This document shows, in pieces, positions 53,745 to 64,000 of a stretch of DNA of 64,000 bases; the first letter of the stretch is position 1; each line of letters begins with the position of its first letter. The stretch comes from Congeria kusceri (lineage: Eukaryota > Mollusca > Bivalvia > Myida > Dreissenidae), in the NCBI GenBank assembly GCA_027627225.1, contig JAPFQT010000168.1, positions 158,501-222,500 on the forward strand, in the 5' to 3' direction. Below the pieces are notes generated by a model. That model was not told where the DNA came from. It was given only the letters and a program-made list of their open reading frames with translations, and did not search any database. The position numbers and the translations under genes were made by a program.

Positions 53745-53962
53745 TTTAGTAGTAGTAGTAGTAGTAATAGTAGTAGTAGTAATAGTAGAAGTGGTAGTGG
53801 TAGTAGTGGTAATGGTGGTGGTGGTGAAGGTAGTGGTGGTGGTGGTGGTGCTGGTGGTGTTGCCGGTGGTGGCGGTGGTTGTGGTGCTAGTGGTGGTGGT
53901 GGTGGTGGAAGTATATGTTGTAGTGATAGTGGTGGTAGTGGTAGTCGTAGTAGTAGTAGTAT

Positions 53963-54022
<60 letters not shown>

Positions 54023-54179
54023 AAGTGGTAGCGGTAGTGGTCGTAGTGGTGGAGGTGGTGGTGGTGGTGCTGGTGGTAGAAGTTGTAGTGTTAGTGGTAG
54101 TAGTGGTGGTGGTGGTAGTGGTGGTGGTGGTGGTAGTGTTGGTGGTGTAATGGTAGTTGTAGTGATTGTGGTGGCAGTG

Positions 54180-54276
<97 letters not shown>

Positions 54277-54440
54277 AAGTAGTAGTAGTAGTAGTAGTAG
54301 TTGTTGTTGTTGATGTTGTAGACCTAATAGTATTTGTTGTTGTTGCTGTTGTTGTGACTGCTGTTGTTGATTATGACGTTGTATTTGGTGCTGTTGCTGA
54401 TGTTGTTAATGTCGTCATATTAGCAGTAGTCGTTGTTATT
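53745..54440. repeat. GTA/GTG/GTT microsatellite
   Basis: Long imperfect tract of gtagtagta and ggtggtggt passing into gttgttgtt near 54300. Poly-Val ORFs are artefacts. Confidence 0.95.
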
Positions 54441-55883
54441 AGATTCATTCACATTCAACTTCACTTGCAGCTATTACGATTTATGTTCAAGCGCATACAC
54501 TTGTTATTACCTGCATGTGCAAACTGGCATAAGCACGCCGCTACACTAAGACAGAACAATAAATTCCACATTTTATCAGCACTCATAAATGTCTTGATGT
54601 TCGCCGTAATAGACAACATGACTCCTTAAACCGTAATCCAATATTACTATATTTAAGAGGTTCAAAAGGCTTAATAATACACTGCGCTTGGTTTTGAATT
54701 TCAGTTTTAATTATTGTTCCTATAGGTGGGAGATCAATGTATTGTTCAGTCTAGTGTACAGTTCGTCTAGTTTGTAAAGCCTGGACAAAGAATAGCAGAA
54801 TTTGTCGTAAAACATAAACAATACGAGCAACCCGGAAGTTTAGAATACTTACTCATGTTAAACCAGAGTAAGTCTAACCATGTTCTGTACATGCGCCCTG
54901 TACAAACGTAGATTGTGTTTATGACGGCACTTTGAACATTGTTAAAGCATAATCCTTACGCATGTGTCAATATTCGTCTTCAGCTCTCAGTATACATAAC
55001 TAAATGTTCATGCTAACAATTTAAAGGGACGTACTTGTATTCATAGATTTTCATGCTATTGCATGAATCTCGTTAAAACACCATTGCATGTGACGTAAAC
55101 ACCTAATTTGTGTAGTAAATCATATTATCTCGCGATGCCTTGATTTTGGCTTATTCTTAAAATAATTTAAAACGCGCCGTTTTAAATTATCATTTAAAAT
55201 AAGGCTCGAATTATTACCCTATTGTAACTTTCATTCCGTAACAGTCAACCCAACATAATCATTAACAATGCTCCTAGGCAATGGAAACTGAACCACGATC
55301 ACCGCGGTGAGAAGAGAATGTGGCAGCCAGTGTCGAAAACTCCAAAACACTGCACATGTATATAAGCTGAACCGATATATTTTATCCTATCTTTGTATTT
55401 GTTTTTGTTTCCCTGTTACATTTCAAGTCATTTCATGATGTACACACCCCTTTTCAGAAAATTACAAAAAAAAAGATATGCATATGTATTAACGTATATA
55501 TGTGTGCCTACTTCAAATAACTAATTGCAACAATTCTCAATACACCTGTATCGGTCCCGCGACGCATTCACAAACAACCCCTGTCGACTACTGCCGCTTT
55601 TCCATATATCCGTATCCGCATTTGCAAATTATTTATTACGTCGGCTGCAAATATTTATGCCAGATTTTGAAAACATTCACGTGTGGTGGATTTAATCATT
55701 ATAAAGCATCCAACAATTGTATCTACAGTGTCAGTCATGACTCATTTAAAGGTTACTCGTTATGACCGAGTTATTGTACTCGATGAGTCATAGGTTGCGT
55801 TATCCAGGTGTATCTAGACTAGTTTTTCTATTTTCCCAATGTTGTATGTAGAACAGCCATTTGTTTAACGTGCTAAGTTAAAT
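54441..55883. other. No gene recognised
   Basis: AT-rich; ORF at 55502-55765 has scattered cysteines but no splice or family support. Confidence 0.45.
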
Positions 55884-56060
55884 ACCATGTCGTCCGCATC
55901 CGCATAAAAACGCTCACCGCGCGATTTCTTGCGACGGATTTAGCGGAGGCGCTTTGCGGATACGGTCTGCGGACCTATGAAAACGGTCTAACTGTTTTCA
56001 ACTTGTTAGATTTTTTGCGGATGTGGATTTGCGCAATGCGGATGCAGTTTGGACATATGG
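55884..56060. mobile_element. Foldback sequence with tccgca/tgcgga arms
   Basis: accatgtcgtccgcatccgc on the left pairs with gcggatgcagtttggacata on the right, and further tgcgga/tccgca words lie between. About 175 bases; likely a degraded TIR element. Confidence 0.4.
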
Positions 56061-56326
56061 AAAAGCGCCCTTACTTGAGAGGTTTAATCTTAAGATTACG
56101 TAGTATATCTATTAAAACAAAAATAAAAATGTCAGCTTATATTGCATGCATATATTTGGATATTTCTTTTTTTCGTAGGGTAGTGCAAGCAACATATACA
56201 AAGAAGCAATAGGTAATGGTATAAATAAATACAAACGGTACAAAAACACCGTCGGATTATTGCTCACGTAACAAACTGTTGTTGTTTCGGGGTTTATAGT
56301 CCTTTCGCGCCTAAGTCCTTCCGCCT

Positions 56327-56606
56327 AAGGACTAGCACGTAACTAACTAACAAAGCAGTGTTCTGAACATCATAATGACTATATTGGCAAATTCATTCGG
56401 TATCATTTTAAGTGCCCGCATCAATCGTTAAATTATTATTTTATCTTTAAGTATGCATTATCAAATGGAAATACGATTTATTTTGCAATGGCAATTATCA
56501 ATGGAGAATTATCCCCCTTTATTATTTGAAATATAATTGGTTCCGACTGTATATATATATACATTAAAATAACTGAATAACTGGCTTAATGAAACATATT
56601 TACGTG
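56327..56606 (+). repeat. 280-base direct repeat, copy 1
   Basis: aaggactagcacgtaactaa ... ggcttaatgaaacatattta, closely matched at 57852-58128 with a few small indels. Not bounded by TG..CA, so not an obvious LTR. Confidence 0.8.
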
Positions 56607-56929
56607 TACATACATATATATATATGCTTGTAAGAGATTTATGTCAGCAACATTGCATGCATGTTATATGGCTGTACTGGGTGACTGTGGTAGATTTAAT
56701 GTACACATTTTTACATGCAGACGTGTTATTTAATATTGGTTACGCATATTAAAAATGCCATATAATCGGAATGTTAACAAATGTTATGAAATGCTTAAGA
56801 CATTTGACGATTTAGGTTTTAAATTGGGTATTATCGTTACTTGAACATTTGTTTTCTATATGATTTGGGTATGTTTGGAATCAACAAGGTGTTGTAAATG
56901 CAAACTTTTTTTTGTTTCATTATTTTCAA

Positions 56930-57090
56930 AGATTAAAAGATATATTTTTACAGACATGGTCTCAATCTTGCAATGATACGCCTAAGCTGGTTACATATAT
57001 AAGGTTTAAAGTAGATTTTGAATGGGAAAAATATCTTAACGTACTTTTAATTCATACATTTAGAAACGCATATGTTTGCTTAAGAACATC
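56930..57090 (+). mobile_element. LINE remnant
   Basis: The translated piece TWSQSCNDTPKLVTYIRFK plus VDFEWEKYL matches the segment NWHVTINNQPKLECYRMFK..EFVYEKYL of the LINE at 5.3-6.0 kb in spacing and key residues. The rest of the element is not recognisable. Confidence 0.5.
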
Positions 57091-57851
57091 ATCGCATTAA
57101 CTCATGATAGAACAAGGATGCACTGGTGCTAATGTCAGAACCTTAATAGTCGCGTTCCGACTTTCGTACTTTACATCATTCATTTAAAGGCACAGGGTTC
57201 ACTTTGAATGAACACGTTTGCGAAAATAACAATAAAAATATATTCAGAATATAAATGACAAAAATAGTACTACATGACCAACTGTACTATTAAACAAGAT
57301 TGTTTACATAGTACTTGCCAAATATGTGTGATTGTCCCGCCACGAATTGCAAAGAGAAAGTAATTTGTAAAAATGCACACCTGAACGGAATATTTTCACT
57401 CAGCGGTCAATTAATAATTCGTTTCAAATGAACATTCCTAAATAGATACATAAATGTTATACTGTGAATTATCTTATTTACATTATCAGTTAAACATACA
57501 TTTATGACAACACTATCACGATATTTTGTGGAAAGAATAATTAAGTAATATTATAATGTATCTGTTCATAAATCACAAAAAAAGAACAAATACTAAAAAA
57601 GTTATTTAATACTACAAGATGTATTTTACTTTGTTGATAATAAACATTGAATGGAGAATCGTGTGTGTTTATTCATTGTCATCAACAGCAGAAACATTTA
57701 TATCAAACGCAAATAAATGGGAAATCATTCAGTGCAAAACCCAAGCTGAAAGAGGTGGTTGTTCCCTTTGTGTTTTCACGATTACTGTGGATCAATTAAG
57801 GATAACTTTTGTAGATCAGTCCACGGGTTGGATATTAAGGCTGTAGTATGT

Positions 57852-58128
57852 AAGGACTAGCACGTAACAAACTAACAAAGCAGTGTTATGAACATCATAA
57901 TGACAACTATATTGGCAAATTCATTCGGTATCATTTTAAGTGCCAGCATCAATCATTAAATTATTATTTTATCTTTAAGTATGCATTATCAAATGGAAAT
58001 ACTATTTATTTAGCAATGGCAATTATCAATGGAGAATTATCCCCCGTGCTTTATTATTTGAAATATAATTGGTTTCCACTGTATATATATACATTAAAAT
58101 AACTGGCTTAATGAAACATATTTACGTA
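57852..58128 (+). repeat. 280-base direct repeat, copy 2
   Basis: Same orientation as copy 1, offset about 1.52 kb. Differences include gtgct and aact insertions and loss of one gaataact word. The spacer holds a LINE remnant. Confidence 0.8.
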
Positions 58129-58889
58129 CAAATTTAGATATTGTATAAGTCTATACCAGTTTAACTATTTATTTATAAAAAATAAATAATTAATTAACCT
58201 TTTGCAATATAATACTATTCCTTTAGATTAAATGTCATCTGTCAGCCATCAAGTGTAAGGCTTCAGTCAAACAGCGTGTTGAATATGTGTATGTCTTTGG
58301 CATATATATAAAGAAGAATAACATGTCTTGCACTACTGTGTACACAAATATGACATATGTATTCATAAGTGATGCTCTCCATCATGAGTACATAAGTATA
58401 ACTTTATCGTAAGATTTGAAGCTTGTATTAACGAGTGGTCGTTGATCAATATTCAGCTTTAAGACTATAGACAGACACAATTCCAGCATATACCTCAATA
58501 TTCAATCATGGAAGTCGCACAAAAGATGAATATGGCAAAAAGTCCTATTATAAAAAGATAAATTAAATCTTCGTTAAAATGTCTTTGAAATAGTTCAATA
58601 TAGTGCAGTGTACTGAATGCGATTTATTTGTGCCTTTATCAGCTATTGAACCGTTATCTTCGTCGCCTACAGCCAGCTGTGTACGTGTGATACCGTTCAT
58701 GTGATGTAGGAAAAAAATCAGCTCAGAACGCAGGGCAAAAGTAAGAAATGCGGGGGTAACTGTTAGAAACAAATGGTAGTTAACTTTTAATTCACTCTTA
58801 AATCGTCTTAAGAACATTAAGAGCAAAATACTGCACATTTTTAAATACTCGTATGTTTCCTTTGTATGAATGTAAAAAGTGCTTATGGT
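58129..58889. other. No gene recognised
   Basis: AT-rich; the 91-codon minus ORF near 58563-58838 has no recognisable features. Confidence 0.45.
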
Positions 58890-59400
58890 ATGAAGAAATA
58901 ATATTCTAGTGTGCCTTATAATGTTTTGTGCTAATGTGCCCTTGATAGCTTTGTATTCTAATGTGCCCTATATAGCTCTATGTTTTAAGTTGCCGTATTT
59001 AGTGTTCTATTATATTATGTCCGATATAGCTTTGTATGTGTATAAATAAACAGCGTTCTGTAGTTTATAGCGTTCTGTTTTTATTTGAATGTGCCCAATA
59101 TATAGTCCTATATAACCTGCTGGTTTAATGTGTGCTATATAGTCAGCTTTTCTATTGTGCACATAGTCTGGTGTTTAAATGTGCGCTATTCAGCCTGGTC
59201 TTCAAATTTGCCTTACTAGTATAAAGCCTGTTCTTCTGTGGTGCGCTATTGAGCCCAGTGTTCTAATGTATGATATTTAGGCCTGTGTTAAAATATGCGA
59301 TATTAAGCCTGGAGTTTTAATGTGCGCTATTCTTGCTGGTGTCTAATTTGGTGCAATGTATACAGGTGTTCAAGTGTGCGCAGTTTAGGCGGGTATTTAT
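58890..59400. repeat. Degenerate tandem repeat of about 30 bases
   Basis: Recurring gtgttctaatgtgcgctata-tagcct units, strongly diverged. A 91-base piece of it reappears at 61762-61852. Confidence 0.65.
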
Positions 59401-59806
59401 CGGCATTCACATAATTCCACCTTCGCATAGCGCTAATTTTCCATTTGATTTTTTCATAGCTCGTATTTAGCCATTGATTTATTTATTACAATACATTTCC
59501 TTTAGGACTGACTGCTCTTGATTTCCTTAAGCCACAGTTTCAGCATGTAGCATGATGTGCACACATGTTGATCATTTTAGCTATTGTATTGATTGCAAAA
59601 ATAATATTCTGCAATGTCTTCATGTATATAATATCATTTATTTGTTATTGCCTGTGCATAATTAAGAAGTATTTATTGTTTGGTGCACATCATGCTACTG
59701 CACTAAGTGCATGTCTATGCTTAGATCTACCTTTGCTTGTGTCTGTTGACATAATGTTCTACTTTTGTTGGTTTTGAAAACACGCCCTTTCTGCTTAATG
59801 TAAATA

Positions 59807-60654
59807 CAGTGAAACCTGTCCAAACCGAACACTGCAAAAACCGAATCCCTGTCAAAACCGAACCGCTGTGTCGGTCCCGATTTGTTTCCTTCTTATTTTA
59901 TATATCAGAAAACCATAATAAACAGAACCCTGTACAAACCGAATACCGAACGATTTTGTCACACATTTGATCTCAGTCAACCTTAAAAAGCCCTGGATAA
60001 ACCGAACGGTGTATTCGGTCAGGTGTCACTTCACGATACCGCAGAGGTGTGAACCCGATCATTGGTGACACAATTACACAAAAAGGGGATATTCGTCATG
60101 GTGATAACGGGGCAGTGGTACAAATAGCGATCAAATAGTTGGTGCATACAGTAGTCAACTTGTGAAAAACAGATTCGAAGGGTGTTTTTTATGTTAACAT
60201 TTATGTACAGTGTCAAGTTTTAAATGTTTCAGAACAGTGTAAATAATTTATACATATAGTTAGATCACTGATCTCCATAAGCCTAAGGCTTTTACAAACG
60301 AGCTAAAATACATATGTTTAAACTCAACAAACAAGTCAACAATTCGTGATTTATTTACACAGATGTACATAAGTTGTTCGTTGAATACCTGAACTTGTTT
60401 GATTGTTAATGTGAGCGTCGTTTTATGTACAAATACACATTTTGTACTTGCAGATAACAAAAATAATAAACCATAATCAAAATGTACACATAAACATGTT
60501 TTGGTCTTATTATATACCCATATTGACATATAAAATCGAAAAACATTTTAATGGAAAAGGCATTTAATAAAAAAAAACTGAATAAACCGAACACCTTTTA
60601 AAACCGAACGATCGGCCCAGTCCCAACGATATTCGGTTTAGACAGGTTCTACTG
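59807..60654. mobile_element. pogo/Tigger-like non-autonomous DNA transposon with TA target duplication
   Basis: Ends CAGTGAAACCTGTCCAAACC and (inverted) CAGTAGAACCTGTCTAAACC, flanked on both sides by TA (59805-59806, 60655-60656). Subterminal copies of aaaccgaac recur inward from both ends. 848 bases with no transposase frame. TIR sequence and TA duplication fit the Tc1/mariner-pogo group. Confidence 0.75.
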
Positions 60655-60656
60655 TA

Positions 60657-61715
60657 GTTAGTGTAAATTTATTTATGTTCATTTATGTTGTTTTTCTTCT
60701 TGCCATGTAAATAATTGATTAATTTGTCAGTATTCATGTAAAATTTTGTTTCTATTGCGTTCACTTTTGGAACAAAGAACAAGCTATGAATATTTGCTTC
60801 TGCAACATTGAAAACAGTTATGTTCTTTGTGTTTGACCTGGGATGCAAACCCAACGGTTAGAGTTTCGATGTATGCTAACCTGTGTTGATACACTCTTGT
60901 TTATAGAATGTTGCACACTGTAAATGAATGGTTGCTCAAATTTTTATATGCGATACTCTGTATCTAGGCAATGGTGATAAAAGTGCTTTGGAAAAAATCA
61001 GAATTCGCATGTGTCTTAATGAGCTTAACAATACCTTATGCTTCACATCATACACACTGCATTTTTGTCAAAGATTATTTTTACCATACCATTGCATACA
61101 TATTGGAGTCTAATTTTTTATTTCATCGACATTTCCATAGCGACAACTTCACTGAGTGCTACCCTGTCCTTGTGGTATGCCCTTTGTGTTTGACTTGGGA
61201 TGCATATCCAACTGTATATCCTCTGTATATGTGAGACTCAGTATTTAGGCAATAGGCCTACAACTTTGTTCTATTTTATTATATACACATGTGTGTTATT
61301 TAAGCAGATGTGTAAATATATACAAAAGATGTTATATTATGATCTTTTTTATTTAATTTATCCAATATTTAAGTGGTTAAGCAACATAAGAAAATGACAT
61401 TGACCTTTCATGTTTCACTGCTAAAATTCAAGTGGTTGAAAAGAAAAGTATTACACTGCTTCCATGATAACATTCTATATTTATAAATATTTTAAACACT
61501 GGATGGTCATTAAAACAAAGGTTGACAACATTAAAGCCGCATGCTCTTGCTTAGTTTCGTAGCAGATTAGAGCAAACAAGACCGTGAGTAACCAGTTAAA
61601 ACAAGCATTTAAAAGAATAAAATGCCGTTATTGTGATATAAATAAATGAAACGCGTGATAAATGATCCAAGTCGTGGCAACAATTTGTTTCATCACGGTC
61701 TGGTACAGCCATATA
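60657..61715. other. Diverged internal duplication, no gene recognised
   Basis: tttgtgtttgacctgggatg (60826) recurs as tttgtgtttgacttgggatg (61182), followed in both by a variant of 'ctcagtatttaggcaat', suggesting an old duplication of about 350 bases. Confidence 0.4.
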
Positions 61716-61898
61716 ACCGTCTGAACACTGCAGTAGTATTAAAACATTCTCTGGAAACATCTTTGGTCTTCAAATTTGCCTTACTAAAATAAAACCTGGT
61801 CTCCTTTGGTGCGCTGTAGAGCCCAGTGTTCTAATTTGCGATATTTAGCCTCACCGTCTGTACACTGCAGTAGTGTTAAAACATTCTCTGGAAACATC
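61716..61898. repeat. 91-base insertion flanked by a 46-base direct duplication
   Basis: accgtctgaacactgcagta...ggaaacatc at 61716-61761 repeats at 61853-61898 with two mismatches. Between them lies a copy of 59197-59285 (cttcaaatttgccttacta, gagcccagtgttctaat). Confidence 0.75.
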
Positions 61899-64000
61899 AT
61901 TAACAGCTCTCTTATATAAAGAAATATTGCTATACTAAAAGATTTTAACATACTAGTAGAATAAAAAAACACTTGTTCTATAACCAGTATCCGTCCATTA
62001 GTATTAAGCATTTATCATTCCATAGAGAAGTCTGCCTGACACAAATAGCTTCAAAATAGTTCATATACCAACCAGCATGAACTCTGATATCTGTTTACCG
62101 GTTGATCCATTGCATACATCATTGTGTAACTTAGTTTTGCCGTAACATGCATATCAATAACTGTTGGTAATTTTGTTAGATGTTATATTTTCCAAACCTA
62201 CAAGGGCGAACTCTATACCTGGGCTATTAAATCTTCAAATAGCGAACAACTGTATTGCCTTTAGCGCTTTGATTTTTAACTGGATTACAATTGTATTCTG
62301 AAGGAACCAAAATGTTTCCAATTGAACAGGAACACATTTCAAATGATGAAAATAATCCGTCAGAGCTGCTGACGAGATACGAGTTCTCATGGTATATTAG
62401 CCTTGAAACTAGGCTGATTTTAAAGAGCATTTGGCATGATAAATAAGTTATCTTCCCTATGTTCCCTTGTTGTTAATGTTCGGTAAAATACAAGAAATAT
62501 CACAACCCATAGAGCGTGATACAACGTATTGTCAGCCCTCAAATAGGGTGTGATATTTATATATTACCTCACCGGGGGTAAATGTATGGGCACATTTGTC
62601 GGCGAAGTGTTTATTTGGAAACGCGTGTTTCGAATGTATTAGGCCCGCCCATAATTGTTGCAGAATAACCAATACTTGATTTTCTTCTTTGTATATAATC
62701 ATATGTCATGTGAGAATCTTCAATATGACAACACCTCGCATACTTGCTCCTGAATCGTTTGAAACCACTGCTACCAATAGGTGTTGGCCTATGTTCAATC
62801 GAACAAACACAAGTTTGCAACCCACTGCATTGTGGTTTAGTTGTATGTGTTGCAAAAAGTCATATTTGTATATAGGTTGTTAACTACGGCATGTTTGGAA
62901 AAGTCATATGTGGGTTGCATATTGGCACGGGTTTGGAAATATCAAAATATTTAACTTGTCCGTTACAAAATGTTACTTGTTCAATAAAGTATAGCTTTTA
63001 TTAGAAATGTCTTTAAATAATAAATAAAACACAATTATTTGAATATAAATAATAACAATAATATGATAATTAATACTTACTTTAACATCATTGTCACGCC
63101 CTAAAATTGGATTTCTCCACGGACAACTTGACAGCAAAAGTTTACTTGTCCGATAGTAAAATTACACACGTCGGGCATCGCATTTCCATACCTATGACCT
63201 CTTCTAAATGTCGATAATTGATATCTATAAATATTCATTCTTTTAATTGTTTTAGTGCTATATAACGACACACAAATATGTTTAAAACCATTTTCTGAAA
63301 AAAAGGAACGACTGCAATGTGTTATACTATACACACATTAATTGTCTCTGTACTGATGTGCAAAATGACTAACATTGAAAACACGATAAGCTGCAAGACA
63401 AATGTTACTAACAAACATATGACTTATGTACATACAAAGTTCTGAATACCTACGAGATATGTAGCATTCTCTCTGAAAGAGGATGTTTGAAGTAATAAAG
63501 AGCCATGCCTGCACACTACAACCAGTACGTCAGAACTGTGAGTGTTCAGCTTAACAAGGAAGATATTATGCAGATGTGAATACTTGATAGCGCGAGAAAT
63601 CTCCAAGTGAAACGTAATGACTTACTAAGGTTGTCCAGAAAGTTCGCAGTCTGCTAAAATATTATTTGTTTTGCTTAAGGAAAATGTGTAAGAACTGCAG
63701 TGATTACAAGTATAATTGGTAAATTTGTAAAATATATTTAAAATGCATGAATGGTTGACATACACACACCATAACAGAATCAGTGTAACAGACGACGTAC
63801 GGAGCAGTTTGACGCCGATAACGACGTGAACATAACGTCACTATTTCTCAAAATATTCTCCAAACGCTGAAACTCACTTTATATGCTGAAGTACCCACTG
63901 CGAACAGATTTCCGAGTACCATTCGCTGCCTTAATGCCTTATCTTTGATCTGTTCGTATTTTTTAGTTTAGAAAGATTGTAATAAGTAAACCTGCCCATA
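61899..64000. other. No gene recognised apart from the 60-base repeat
   Basis: AT-rich with short overlapping ORFs on both strands; no family or splice-supported exon seen. Confidence 0.45.
62633..62692 (+). repeat. 60-base dispersed repeat, copy 2
   Basis: Matches 29390-29449 with aggcccgcccataattg in place of aggtcctcccatgattg. Confidence 0.7.

Noticed and set aside
53791..54629. Poly-Val ORFs
   Set aside because: GTA/GTG microsatellite translated.
56327..58128. LTR retrotransposon
   Set aside because: Repeats lack TG..CA ends and there is no gag-pol sequence or primer-binding site between them.

Overview
The window is animal nuclear DNA. Coding exons are short and split by introns with consensus GT..AG ends. 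Repeats of every kind dominate the rest: microsatellites, minisatellites, one satellite array over 8 kb long, tRNA-derived SINEs, LINE remnants and several families of inverted-repeat elements. The palindromic element with TIR core 'cgtcccggattagcctgtg' and the conserved SINE tail point to a bivalve mollusc. From memory the palindromic family resembles repeats of Dreissena (zebra/quagga mussel), but the species is not proven here.

Main gene: one multi-exon gene on the minus strand runs from a signal-peptide exon at 50145 to at least 3103 and continues beyond the left edge. I could place 16 exons whose splice phases all agree at every junction. They encode about 1,247 residues of secreted or extracellular cysteine-rich/EGF-like repeats of the MEGF10/Draper/SREC/Nimrod type. 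No transmembrane exon is visible, so the 3' end lies outside the window. Two adjacent exons are damaged: exon 13 lacks one base (frameshift) and exon 14 has an in-frame TGA. Both are symmetric phase 1-1 exons, so skipping either would keep the frame.

Nested in the intron between exons 15 and 16 (12216-3704) are a 5'-truncated LINE, a three-exon Crypton-derived tyrosine-recombinase-like gene (8631-6592, minus, one in-frame TGA, catalytic Tyr apparently lost) with CRE-like sites and large palindromes upstream, a 27-bp minisatellite in three blocks interrupted by a SINE, and a 38-39-bp minisatellite. The exon 10-11 intron holds a 38-42-bp minisatellite with a 515-bp higher-order repeat. Intron 1 (50072-35208) holds a 65-bp satellite of about 130 copies whose unit matches the right terminus of an inverted-repeat element lying directly beside it.

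From 50.2 to 64 kb, upstream of the gene, I find no convincing gene. It holds trinucleotide repeats, a LINE remnant, a duplicated 280-bp segment, a complete pogo-like non-autonomous DNA transposon with TA target duplication, and degenerate tandem repeats.
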